Of a stretch of DNA of 64,000 nt, positions 17,948-25,370 are shown piece by piece (position 1 is the first letter of the stretch; each line of letters opens with the position of its first letter). Origin of the DNA: CAJMSU01 sp964650315 (GTDB lineage Bacteria; Bacillota_I; Bacilli_A; RF39; UBA660). The position numbers and the translations under genes are program-made. Below the pieces are notes generated by a model that was not told the origin of the DNA, searched no databases, and was given only the letters and a program-made list of their open reading frames with translations. The stretch spans positions 88,396 to 152,395 of the forward strand of contig CAZYQE010000002.1 in assembly GCA_964650315.1 (NCBI GenBank), written 5' to 3'.

Positions 17948-18931
17948 TTGAAATGTAAAAATATTTTTTTAAAATTTATGATTCTTCTTCTAATTATAAT
18001 ACCCATAAATACATTTGCTTATTCAAAATATATAATTGCTTCTGGTAAAACCATCGGAATAGAAGTTAATTCCAAAGGTATTTTAGTTGTAGGTTTCTAT
18101 AAAATTAATAATGAATATATCGCAAAGAATGCTGGTTTTAAAATAGGTGATAATATAATCAAAATAAATAATAAACCAGTGGATAAAATAGATACCATGA
18201 TAGATATTATTAATAATAAAGATTCTAATAAAATAAACTTTACTATAATTAGAGATAAAAAAGTAGAAAATATTAATTTAAACCTAGTAGGAGATAATAG
18301 TGGTATTTTAAAAACGGGATTATATGTAAAAGATCAAATAAATGGTATTGGTACACTTACTTATATAGATCCTAATACTAAAATATTTGGTGCCCTAGGA
18401 CATGAAATAATAGAAAGTACTACTGCTAAGAAATTTGAAATAAAAGATGGTAAAATATTTTCTGCTAATGTATCTGATATAACTAAAAGTAGAAGTGGTG
18501 ATGCTGGAGAAAAAAATGCTGAATATAATAAAGACAAAGTAGATGGTAACATTAAAAATAATGATATAACAGGTATTTATGGTACTTATAGTAATGCTAT
18601 AAAGAATTTAAAAACAATAGAAGTAGGGGAAATTAATAATATAAAGAAAGGTAATGCTATAATTAAAACAGTAGTTAACAATAACAAAGTAGAAGATTTT
18701 GATATTGAAATAATTAGTATAGATAAAAATAGTAAAAATAAAAATATATTATTCCAAATAACTGATAAAAGATTATTAAATAAAACTGGTGGAGTAGTAC
18801 AAGGTATGAGTGGTTCTCCAATAATACAAGATAATAAAATAATAGGTGCAGTCAATTATGTTATTGTAAATGATACTACTAAAGGTTATGGTATATTTAT
18901 TACTACTATGTTAGAAGAAGGAGAAAAATAG
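17948..18931 (+). CDS. spoIVB: SpoIVB serine peptidase (sporulation signalling)
   Basis: The 327-residue protein has an N-terminal membrane/signal segment, a PDZ domain (about residues 25-95, A-G-F-K-I-G-D-N-I-I-K-I-N) and an S55 peptidase domain. G-A-L-G-H-E-I gives the His, and the nucleophile Ser is in G-M-S-G-S-P-I-I. In Bacillus it is secreted from the forespore and cleaves SpoIVFA to release SigK processing. The TTG at 17948 is chosen because AAGGAG lies 8 bases upstream. The in-frame GTG at 17939 overlaps that site. spo0A, its usual downstream neighbour, is absent here. Confidence 0.92.
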   Translation: MKCKNIFLKFMILLLIIIPINTFAYSKYIIASGKTIGIEVNSKGILVVGFYKINNEYIAKNAGFKIGDNIIKINNKPVDKIDTMIDIINNKDSNKINFTIIRDKKVENINLNLVGDNSGILKTGLYVKDQINGIGTLTYIDPNTKIFGALGHEIIESTTAKKFEIKDGKIFSANVSDITKSRSGDAGEKNAEYNKDKVDGNIKNNDITGIYGTYSNAIKNLKTIEVGEINNIKKGNAIIKTVVNNNKVEDFDIEIISIDKNSKNKNILFQITDKRLLNKTGGVVQGMSGSPIIQDNKIIGAVNYVIVNDTTKGYGIFITTMLEEGEK

Positions 18932-18951
18932 AGACTAATGTCTCTATTTTT
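18926..18951 (+). terminator. rho-independent terminator
   Basis: AAATAGAGAC and GTCTCTATTT arms with loop TAAT and T run, overlapping the spoIVB stop. Confidence 0.85.
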
Positions 18952-19041
18952 GTATAAATATTTATTAAAAGTTAATAATATTAGTAGTTTATTTTTATAC
19001 ACAAATATGTTATTATATTAAGTCATATAGGGGATGATTAT

Positions 19042-19344
19042 ATGAAAATCTGGAGAAAAATAAAATTAAAAGATAAAAATGAAGAAGTAAATACTATATC
19101 TAAATCATTAACTAATTATTTATATGGATATGGACCTATTAGAGATATATGTAGAAAATATAAAATTAGTAATAAAGACAGAAAAATATTAGACCAATAT
19201 ACATCAAATAGAATAGCTGGATTATTAATGCTATATCTATCTAAAGACACTAAAAGAATTAATGATATAGTAAATAAATATAATATTCCAGATAGTAGTA
19301 TTGATGAAATAATCCCTGAATTAGAAGGATATATAAACAAATAA
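19042..19344 (+). CDS. hypothetical protein, 100 aa
   Basis: This is a soluble, basic, helical protein I do not recognise. It has no Cys-rich or enzymatic motif. The middle (I-S-N-K-D-R-K-I-L-D-Q-Y) could be a small DNA-binding or packing helix pair, but that is only a guess. AGGGGATGA precedes the start. It occupies the place of spo0A after spoIVB, yet it shows no response-regulator features. Confidence 0.55.
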   Translation: MKIWRKIKLKDKNEEVNTISKSLTNYLYGYGPIRDICRKYKISNKDRKILDQYTSNRIAGLLMLYLSKDTKRINDIVNKYNIPDSSIDEIIPELEGYINK

Positions 19345-19371
19345 AAAAAAAGAACACTAGTTCTTTTTTTA
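19343..19371. terminator. bidirectional terminator
   Basis: A run of eight A with GAAC, loop ACTA, GTTC and a T run ends both the 100-residue gene and the small reverse-strand gene. Confidence 0.8.
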
Positions 19372-19455
19372 TAGATAAATTAATATTCCAAAAAAACCAA
19401 CTAACATAACTATAGCTAAAAATGCTGCTACAAATTTAATAACTTTATCATTCAT
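19369..19455 (-). CDS. 28-residue single-helix membrane microprotein
   Basis: A very short frame starts ATG at 19455 after GAGGTG with about 6 bases of spacing and ends in TAA at 19369. It encodes M-N-D-K-V-I-K-F followed by about 20 hydrophobic residues (V-A-A-F-L-A-I-V-M-L-V-G-F-F). One membrane helix with a charged cytosolic start fits the small membrane proteins found near sporulation and cell-envelope genes. The well-placed ribosome-binding site and shared terminator support it being real. The function is unknown. Confidence 0.6.
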   Translation of the reverse strand: MNDKVIKFVAAFLAIVMLVGFFGILIYL

Positions 19456-19546
19456 TATAAACACCTCATATTAATTATAAAATAAATGTAGAAAAAAGTA
19501 AATTTATTTTTAGTATATAATATATAAATAAATAATATTATTTAAT

Positions 19547-20146
19547 ATGAATATACTAATACATAAAATAAAAAATAATAAACTACTATTTATACTATTA
19601 ATTATTATAATAATCTCAATAATTATAGGAATATTATTTCCATCTATAATATCTAATAGTAATAAAAAACTAATATTATCATACTTAGATAATTTCTTTT
19701 ATAAAATAAAAAAAAGTAATTTAAATTATACTAATGCATTTATAAGTAGTATATCTACTAATACTATAATATCTATATTTATATGGTTATTAGGTATATC
19801 TATAATAGGAATATTATTTATAATTGCACTATTAATTATAAAAAGCTTTATATTAGGTTTTTCTTTTAGTAGTATAATTACTTCTTATGGATTAAAAGGT
19901 ATTATAATTGGATTAGTCTATATAATACCTTTAATATTAAATTTATTTATATACTTAGTATTATGTTATTATGCAATAGATTTTTCTTTAATACTATTTA
20001 ATTATTTATTTAAAAAAAGAACTAATATAGGAAATAATATAGTAAAAAGATATATTAAAGTACTTATAATATCTATTATATTTTTATTAATATCATCTTT
20101 AATAGAAATATATATAATACCCAATGTTATAGTTTTATTATTATAA
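19547..20146 (+). CDS. spoIIM: stage II sporulation protein M
   Basis: The 199-residue integral membrane protein has about five hydrophobic helices. It has the SpoIIM/DUF95 layout: an N-terminal cytosolic start, a helix, a soluble loop with N-T-I-I-S-I-F-I-W-L-L-G, and helices containing K-S-F-I-L-G-F-S. In Bacillus SpoIIM anchors the SpoIID-SpoIIP engulfment machine in the septum. No ribosome-binding site is visible before the ATG. The order spoIIM then xerD-deoB matches Bacillus, with extra genes between. Confidence 0.85.
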   Translation: MNILIHKIKNNKLLFILLIIIIISIIIGILFPSIISNSNKKLILSYLDNFFYKIKKSNLNYTNAFISSISTNTIISIFIWLLGISIIGILFIIALLIIKSFILGFSFSSIITSYGLKGIIIGLVYIIPLILNLFIYLVLCYYAIDFSLILFNYLFKKRTNIGNNIVKRYIKVLIISIIFLLISSLIEIYIIPNVIVLLL

Positions 20147-20154
20147 AATTTAAA

Positions 20155-20199
20155 AAGTGTCAATTTACACTTGATTATTTACATAAAATTGTCTATAAT
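20155..20199 (+). promoter_or_regulatory. promoter with overlapping palindromic operator candidate
   Basis: TTGATT (20171-20176) and TATAAT (20194-20199) are separated by exactly 17 bases. AAGTGT-CAATTT-ACACTT (20155-20172) is an inverted repeat whose right arm overlaps the -35 box. Since the gene below encodes a helix-turn-helix protein, autoregulation is a reasonable inference. The palindrome might instead be a weak terminator for spoIIM. Confidence 0.55.
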
Positions 20200-20220
20200 T
20201 ATATTGGAGGGTAGATAAAG

Positions 20221-20988
20221 ATGAAAGAATTAAATACAGCATTAACAGAATTAGGAATAAGTAAGGTTAGATTGGCTAAATATTTAGGAGTATCTAGACA
20301 AATGTTATATAACTATCTAGCAATAGAAAATTTAGATGAATGGCCTAAAGAAAAAGCTGCTAAATTATTTAGTTTATTAAATATAGAAAGTAAAGAAGAG
20401 TTAAAAGATTTAAAAATAACTGGAGATTATATAATTGAAGTTGAACATAGATTAAAAGAAGGAGTTAAAGATTCTTCTAATAGGGAAATAATTGCTGATT
20501 TAAAAGGCTTTAATAAGAAAGAACAAGAATTATTATCCGAAATCATTAATTTATTAAAAGAGAAATTAGCAAACGATAAGACTAAAGAAACATATAATAC
20601 TTATGTATATTTATATAACTTCTTACAATCAATGGAAACTACTGAAGAATTAAAATATATATTAGCGTATATGTCTAAGTCTTTAGGATTTACTGATCCT
20701 GTAGAATTTTCATTTAATAAAGATAAACAATTTATCTTTGAAAGTATTATGTTTAGTGCGATGACACTATATAATGGTGGAGGAGCATCTAAAACAAGAA
20801 TTAGTGAGACTCATAAGAAGTTTGTACAAGATATAGAACATAAAAATGAAGAAAAATTATCTCGTACACAAGAATTAAATACTGCGAAAGTACAAGCATT
20901 AAAAGAATTAGGATATAGTGAAATTAATGAAGAAAATGCTAAAGAAGTACTAGAAAAGATTGCAGAAATTGAATCTAGAAAAGTATAA
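20221..20988 (+). CDS. XRE-like helix-turn-helix regulator
   Basis: The 255-residue protein starts with a helix-turn-helix of the Cro/C1 type: S-K-V-R-L-A-K-Y-L-G-V-S-R-Q-M-L-Y-N-Y-L at residues 14-33. A long helical, charged region follows and ends in repeated E/K-rich helices (I-N-E-E-N-A-K-E-V-L-E-K-I). The C-terminal part (residues 60-255) is not a domain I recognise. GGAGGG lies before the start. A palindromic operator candidate overlaps its promoter. Confidence 0.7.
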   Translation: MKELNTALTELGISKVRLAKYLGVSRQMLYNYLAIENLDEWPKEKAAKLFSLLNIESKEELKDLKITGDYIIEVEHRLKEGVKDSSNREIIADLKGFNKKEQELLSEIINLLKEKLANDKTKETYNTYVYLYNFLQSMETTEELKYILAYMSKSLGFTDPVEFSFNKDKQFIFESIMFSAMTLYNGGGASKTRISETHKKFVQDIEHKNEEKLSRTQELNTAKVQALKELGYSEINEENAKEVLEKIAEIESRKV

Positions 20989-21010
20989 CTACCAAATTGG
21001 TAGTTTTTTC
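20987..21010 (+). terminator. rho-independent terminator
   Basis: AACTACC and GGTAGTT arms with a five-base loop, followed by T residues, directly after the regulator gene. Confidence 0.85.
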
Positions 21011-21078
21011 TTGTAATTATATTAGTTTTATGTTATCATAACGTTCCCATGTCAAAAGGGGAGGAGAGGACTGACAGA

Positions 21079-21612
21079 ATGAAAAAAAACATAAAACATT
21101 GGTTGAGTAGAAATTTTAGAAAATCTAAATGTGCAGAAGTATTAGATGGTATATTAGAAAAAGATGAAATACTATATTCATATATTGATTGGGAAGATGA
21201 AGATTATTATACTAAGAAAAATAATACTTTCATTAAATATAATATTGATGAATATAATAATGTTAAAATACGTATAAGTGATCCTAATAGAAAAATTGGT
21301 ATAAAGATTACTAATGAAGGTAATCATATAGCAATCAGAGATAAAAAAATATATAAAGAAGCAACAATAGATGAATATCGTATTGTACATAATCTAGATA
21401 ATACATCCTACTTTGAACACAAAAATCTATCTAAATATCGTAATGGAGAGCTTAAAGTTAATTATAAACGCAGTATGCAGATAGAAAACGCTAATGGTAA
21501 ATTAATTAATTATTATGATAGTACAGAAGAAAAGAGTGAAGATAAAGAAGAAAAAAAATACAACAAAGTATATCATAATAATAGAAAAAAATATGTTAAA
21601 CATCACTTTTAG
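21079..21612 (+). CDS. hypothetical protein, 177 aa
   Basis: This is a soluble, very charged protein with a basic start (M-K-K-N-I-K-H-W-L-S-R-N-F-R-K), a Tyr/Asp-rich middle and a Lys/His-rich tail. I do not recognise it. The ATG at 21079 follows a GGGGAGGAGAGG purine tract. The upstream in-frame ATG at 21049 lies before that tract and is less likely. It ends in a terminator that overlaps the stop codon. Confidence 0.55.
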   Translation: MKKNIKHWLSRNFRKSKCAEVLDGILEKDEILYSYIDWEDEDYYTKKNNTFIKYNIDEYNNVKIRISDPNRKIGIKITNEGNHIAIRDKKIYKEATIDEYRIVHNLDNTSYFEHKNLSKYRNGELKVNYKRSMQIENANGKLINYYDSTEEKSEDKEEKKYNKVYHNNRKKYVKHHF

Positions 21613-21622
21613 TGGTGTTTTT
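21599..21622 (+). terminator. rho-independent terminator
   Basis: AACATCAC and GTGGTGTT arms (one T-G wobble) with loop TTTTA and a T run, overlapping the end of the 177-residue gene. Confidence 0.8.
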
Positions 21623-21744
21623 CTCTATTTATATTACTTCCTATAATTGATATTATGTTAACTTCTATATAGTTATATATAAAATATACGTATAAATAAA
21701 TGAATAATTAATAAAATATTATTATAAATTATTACTACACGACT

Positions 21745-21783
21745 CTACTCTATTTATAAGAATAAGAGAAGTTGTTTTTTTTT
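21745..21783 (+). terminator. orphan terminator-like hairpin
   Basis: CTCTATT (21748-21754) pairs with AATAAGAG (21761-21768) with one bulged base, and GTTG plus nine T follows. It does not follow a coding gene directly, so it may end a small non-coding RNA that starts between 21640 and 21740. Confidence 0.4.
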
Positions 21784-21850
21784 ATAAAAATATTTTTATA
21801 ATTTAATTTATATATTATTAATTACTTATATATAATTAAGTACATATATC

Positions 21851-21955
21851 TATCCCTCTCTCCCCTAATAAAGAGAAGAGGGCATGTTAATTTTAAGCCA
21901 TTTAACTCTACTTAGATGGATAGTTCTCCATCTCGATTCATTTTAGAGAAGGTAG
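21851..21955 (+). ncRNA. candidate structured RNA element upstream of the DUF1540 gene
   Basis: Inverted repeats seen are: a CCCTCTCTC region with GAGAAGAGGG (21853-21882); GTTAA with TTAAC (about 21886-21906); and outer CTCTA (21906-21910) with TAGAG (21944-21948) enclosing GATGGA (21915-21920) and TCCATC (21927-21932). The composition differs from flanking AT-rich DNA. It resembles no riboswitch, 6S, SRP, tmRNA or RNase P pattern I know. Strand and function are uncertain. Confidence 0.35.
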
Positions 21956-22009
21956 TATTTTTGTATAAAATATATTTATAGGTACATAATACTATTTAGG
22001 AGGATAATT

Positions 22010-22252
22010 ATGAGAAAAAAGAATAAAAATAATATTAATTGTGACGTAGAAAACTGTAAGTATAATAATCCAGAAGAGGGTTCATGTGAATTGGATGAAA
22101 TACAAGTAAGTAATAGTTCTGAAGTTGATGAGTGTTCTGATAAAGATGATACTGCATGTGAAAGTTTTGAATCTGAAGAGGGGGAACTTACAGATGAAGT
22201 ATATGAAGTAGAATCTGAAAATGAAGATGAAGAAGAAAAAGAAGAAGATTAA
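22010..22252 (+). CDS. DUF1540-type small Cys-rich protein with acidic tail
   Basis: The 80-residue protein has C-D-V-E-N-C-K-Y-N-N then G-S-C-E-L-D-E-I-Q-V and later C-S-D-K-D-D-T-A-C-E-S-F. This is the DUF1540 spacing of Cys, found in small Firmicutes proteins that probably bind a metal and are often sporulation-linked. The last 30 residues are almost all Glu/Asp, an unusual extension. AGGAGG precedes the start. Confidence 0.75.
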   Translation: MRKKNKNNINCDVENCKYNNPEEGSCELDEIQVSNSSEVDECSDKDDTACESFESEEGELTDEVYEVESENEDEEEKEED

Positions 22253-22268
22253 TATCTTCTTCTTTTTT
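22241..22268. terminator. bidirectional terminator
   Basis: GAAGAAGAT and ATCTTCTTC arms with loop TAAT, flanked by A-rich and T-rich runs, shared by the DUF1540 gene and converging deoB. Confidence 0.8.
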
Positions 22269-22280
22269 ATAACTCCCCTA

Positions 22281-23450
22281 TTATTCTAATTCATCTAAAA
22301 CACTAACACCAAACTTAGGTTCATCTACATCAAAGTTATCAGCTATTGTTGCACCTATATCAGCTAAAGTATCAAATGGTTCTAATCTTTTAGCTTCTTT
22401 TAAATTTCTACTATACATAATTACTGGTACATTTTCTCTAGTATGATCATTTCCTTTAAATGTAGGATCATTACCATGATCTGCTGTTATTATTAATAAA
22501 TCATCATTTTCTAATTTATTTAAAATAATTGGTATATCTACATCTAACTCTTCAATAGCTTTAGCATACCCTTCTCCATCTCTAGTATGTCCATATAAAC
22601 TATCAAAATCAGATAAATTAACCATACATAGTCCAGTAAAATTCTTATCCATAATATCTATAAATTTATTTATAGCTTCACCATTACCAGAAGCTTTAAT
22701 AGACTTATTAATACCTTGTCCATCAAATATATCATTTATTTTACCAATACCTATAACATTATACTTATTAGCAATTAAACTATCTAAAACAGACTTCTCT
22801 GGGGGTTTAATAGAATAATCTCTTCTACTACTATTAATTAATTTATAGTTACCTGGAGTACCATTAAATGGTCTAGCAATTACTCTACCTACTCTCCACT
22901 CTTCTCTTAATGTGATAGCTCTAATTTTCTCACAATACTTATATAATGTAGAAATAGGAATATTATCTTCATGAGCAGCAATTTGTAAATCTGAATCTGC
23001 AGATGTATATACTATTAAAGATCCATAATTTTGTTGCCTTTCACCTAATTCATTAATAATAGATAAATTATCAATACAACACTTATTACCAATAACTCTT
23101 CTACCAGTCAATTGCTCTATAGTAGAAATTAATTCAGTAGAAAAACCAGAATTAAATGTTCTAAATGGAATATTATTTTTAATACCCATCATTTCATAAT
23201 GACCATTTAAACTATCTTTCCCAGCATTATTAGGTTTAGCAATACTATAATATGCTTCTACATCTTTATCTTCATTCATATTTAAAGTATCTAAAAAACC
23301 AATTTTCTTTAAATTAGGTACAAATAAATCATACTTTTCTTTAATATGACCTAATGTATTAGCACCAACATCCCCAAAATTACTAGCATCATTAGTTTCC
23401 CCTACTCCTAGTCCATCAAGAACCATTAAAAATATTCTTTTAAATTTCAT
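22281..23450 (-). CDS. deoB: phosphopentomutase
   Basis: The 389-residue protein is a complete DeoB of the alkaline-phosphatase superfamily. It begins F-L-M-V-L-D-G-L-G-V-G with the metal Asp, has D-S-L-N-G-H-Y-E-M-M-G, and ends with T-A-D-H-G-N-D-P-T and H-T-R-E-N-V-P-V. It interconverts ribose/deoxyribose 1- and 5-phosphate in nucleoside breakdown. It lies 2 bases downstream of xerD, the same pair as in Bacillus (ripX-drm). Confidence 0.97.
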   Translation of the reverse strand: MKFKRIFLMVLDGLGVGETNDASNFGDVGANTLGHIKEKYDLFVPNLKKIGFLDTLNMNEDKDVEAYYSIAKPNNAGKDSLNGHYEMMGIKNNIPFRTFNSGFSTELISTIEQLTGRRVIGNKCCIDNLSIINELGERQQNYGSLIVYTSADSDLQIAAHEDNIPISTLYKYCEKIRAITLREEWRVGRVIARPFNGTPGNYKLINSSRRDYSIKPPEKSVLDSLIANKYNVIGIGKINDIFDGQGINKSIKASGNGEAINKFIDIMDKNFTGLCMVNLSDFDSLYGHTRDGEGYAKAIEELDVDIPIILNKLENDDLLIITADHGNDPTFKGNDHTRENVPVIMYSRNLKEAKRLEPFDTLADIGATIADNFDVDEPKFGVSVLDELE

Positions 23451-23452
23451 CT

Positions 23453-24340
23453 TTACACTTCCTTATCAACTCTAGGATGATATTTTTTATAATCTTTACT
23501 TACTTTATCATCACTTACATGGGTATATATCTTAGTAGTAGATATATCAGAATGTCCTAACATTTCCTGTATACTTCTTAAGTCTGCTCCCCTATTTAAT
23601 AAATGAGTCGCAAAAGAATGTCGCAAAGTATGTGGAGAAATATCAGCATTAAGACCTTTTTCTTTTAAAATCTTCTTTAAGTTTTTAAAAAAACCTTGTC
23701 TAGTCATTCCTCTACCATGATTATTTAAAAATAATTTATTATCATCTTTACCCTTTAACATGGAACCTCTAACTTCTAAATACATATTTAAATAATAGAT
23801 AGAATACTCACCTAGTGGTATTTCCCTTTCTTTACTACCTTTACCCATTATTCTAATTATACAGTTTGTAGTATCAATATCATTTAAAGTTAAAGATACT
23901 AATTCACTGACTCTAAGCCCAGTCCCATACATCAATTCTAACATAGCTTTATTACGGTAGTCAAACATAGTCTTTAGTTCAATATCAAGTAATTTATCTA
24001 CATCTTCAACACTTAAAGTCTTAGGTAATTTCTTTTGTAATTTAGGTCTATCTATAAATAAAGATATATCTTCTTTAACAACATTTTCTTTATACAAATA
24101 TTTATGAAAATTCTTTATAACAGTTAAATTATGTGCAATAGTACTACTCTTTTCATTATTATTTCTACTCTTTAAAAATCCCTTAATATCATCACTACTA
24201 ATATCTTCTACTCTATCTTTCTTAATATAATCTTTATATATACATAAATCATTATAATATGATTCTTTAGTCTTATCAGAAAGTCCTTTTTCAAAGACAC
24301 AATAATTTATAAAATCATTAATCGCATCCTCTATTTTCAT
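23453..24340 (-). CDS. xerD: tyrosine recombinase XerD
   Basis: The 295-residue protein has an N-terminal SAM-like DNA-binding domain (K-E-S-Y-Y-N-D-L) and the catalytic domain with all active residues. R is in G-T-G-L-R-V-S-E-L, K in G-K-G-S-K-E-R, H and R in H-T-L-R-H-S-F-A-T, and the late H and nucleophile Tyr in L-G-H-S-D-I-S-T-T-K-I-Y-T. It resolves chromosome dimers at dif, and its length and context (before deoB) fit XerD rather than an integrase. Confidence 0.93.
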   Translation of the reverse strand: MKIEDAINDFINYCVFEKGLSDKTKESYYNDLCIYKDYIKKDRVEDISSDDIKGFLKSRNNNEKSSTIAHNLTVIKNFHKYLYKENVVKEDISLFIDRPKLQKKLPKTLSVEDVDKLLDIELKTMFDYRNKAMLELMYGTGLRVSELVSLTLNDIDTTNCIIRIMGKGSKEREIPLGEYSIYYLNMYLEVRGSMLKGKDDNKLFLNNHGRGMTRQGFFKNLKKILKEKGLNADISPHTLRHSFATHLLNRGADLRSIQEMLGHSDISTTKIYTHVSDDKVSKDYKKYHPRVDKEV

Positions 24341-24428
24341 ATACTCACCTTCTATATATATTATATATAATTATATTGATTATTACAAGAAATCTGCTAT
24401 AATATATAGCTACATTGGAAGTGATACT

Positions 24429-25334
24429 ATGGAATACAAAGATAAATTAAATATAAGTAAAGATTTTAAATTTGGCATAGAATTAGAATTTACTAATATT
24501 AATATTGCTTATTTATATACAATTATGAAAGATAAGTTTCCAGTACAATTTAAATTAAATCATAAAATGGATGATTTTGATTTTGATAAAAATTGGTGCT
24601 TAGATCAAGAAAATTCTGTCACAAATGTAGAAAAACATAACGAATATGATAGATATATAGGTGGAGAATTATCTTCTAGAACATTTACTGATACTAATCA
24701 TGATTGGAAAGAAATATATGATGTATGTAATTTTTTAAAAGAAAATGATTGTAAAACAGATGAAACTTGTGCTTTTCATATGCATATAAGTAATAATAAG
24801 TTTCATAAGAATTTAAAATTTTATGAAGGACTATATAAATTACTTCTTCTATATGAAGATGATTTTAAAATATTTTATATGGGAGATAAATATATAGAAA
24901 GACCTAAATCTAAAGATTATGCTGTTCCATTAAAAAACAGATTATTAGAAAAAATTGATAATATAGATTTTAATAACTATGAAAGTGTATATCAAAACTT
25001 ATTCGCACTACAATATGATGATTTTTCTACTAAAGATGGCCTACATGTAAACTATGATATTAATGACATAGAAGTTAGATATCCTAATGGAACTATAGAT
25101 CCTAATATAGTTCAAAATAATGTTAATTTTACTTTAAAATTATTTGATTCTTTATTAAATAATAAAATAAGTATAGATAAATTAGATTATTTAGTAAAAC
25201 TAAAAAAAGAAGGTAGAGATATCAGAAATATACATCCTAGAGAGTTTAGAGAATTAGTTACTACAATATCTAACGATTTTACTGATGAAAGAGATTTTAT
25301 AGGACAATACAAAAAAGTATTGAGTTCTAAATAA
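24429..25334 (+). CDS. putative amidoligase (Amidoligase_2-like)
   Basis: The 301-residue protein has the features of the COOH-NH2 ligase superfamily: F-G-I-E-L-E-F near residue 15, G-G-E-L-S-S near 79, C-A-F-H-M-H-I-S near 117 and E-V-R-Y-P-N-G-T near 214. Such enzymes join carboxyl and amino groups and are usually found in peptide-tag or cell-wall modification loci, often next to gamma-glutamyl cyclotransferase genes. Here it stands alone between xerD and rarA. The start follows GGAAGTGATACT. The substrate is unknown. Confidence 0.7.
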   Translation: MEYKDKLNISKDFKFGIELEFTNINIAYLYTIMKDKFPVQFKLNHKMDDFDFDKNWCLDQENSVTNVEKHNEYDRYIGGELSSRTFTDTNHDWKEIYDVCNFLKENDCKTDETCAFHMHISNNKFHKNLKFYEGLYKLLLLYEDDFKIFYMGDKYIERPKSKDYAVPLKNRLLEKIDNIDFNNYESVYQNLFALQYDDFSTKDGLHVNYDINDIEVRYPNGTIDPNIVQNNVNFTLKLFDSLLNNKISIDKLDYLVKLKKEGRDIRNIHPREFRELVTTISNDFTDERDFIGQYKKVLSSK

Positions 25335-25370
25335 TCTTTTTTTATGTTAAAATATATATAGGTGATAATT

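Larger units (their letters stand above)
21613..22009. other. 397-base gene-free stretch with structured-RNA candidates
   Basis: No supportable protein gene was found here. A terminator-like hairpin with a nine-T tract ends near 21783, although the gene upstream already has a terminator, which suggests a small RNA ends there. Positions 21851-21960 form a patch clearly richer in GC than its surroundings, with nested inverted repeats. TAGTATT (21952-21958) and AATACTA (21988-21994) could pair just before the ribosome-binding site of the DUF1540 gene. Confidence 0.6.

Noticed and set aside
21916..21981. A 21-codon open frame in the gene-free stretch
   Set aside because: It has no ribosome-binding site, and its start lies inside a base-paired repeat.
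23453..24340. A phage or mobile-element integrase
   Set aside because: Length, neighbours (deoB) and motif set fit the housekeeping XerD. No attachment site or phage gene is near.
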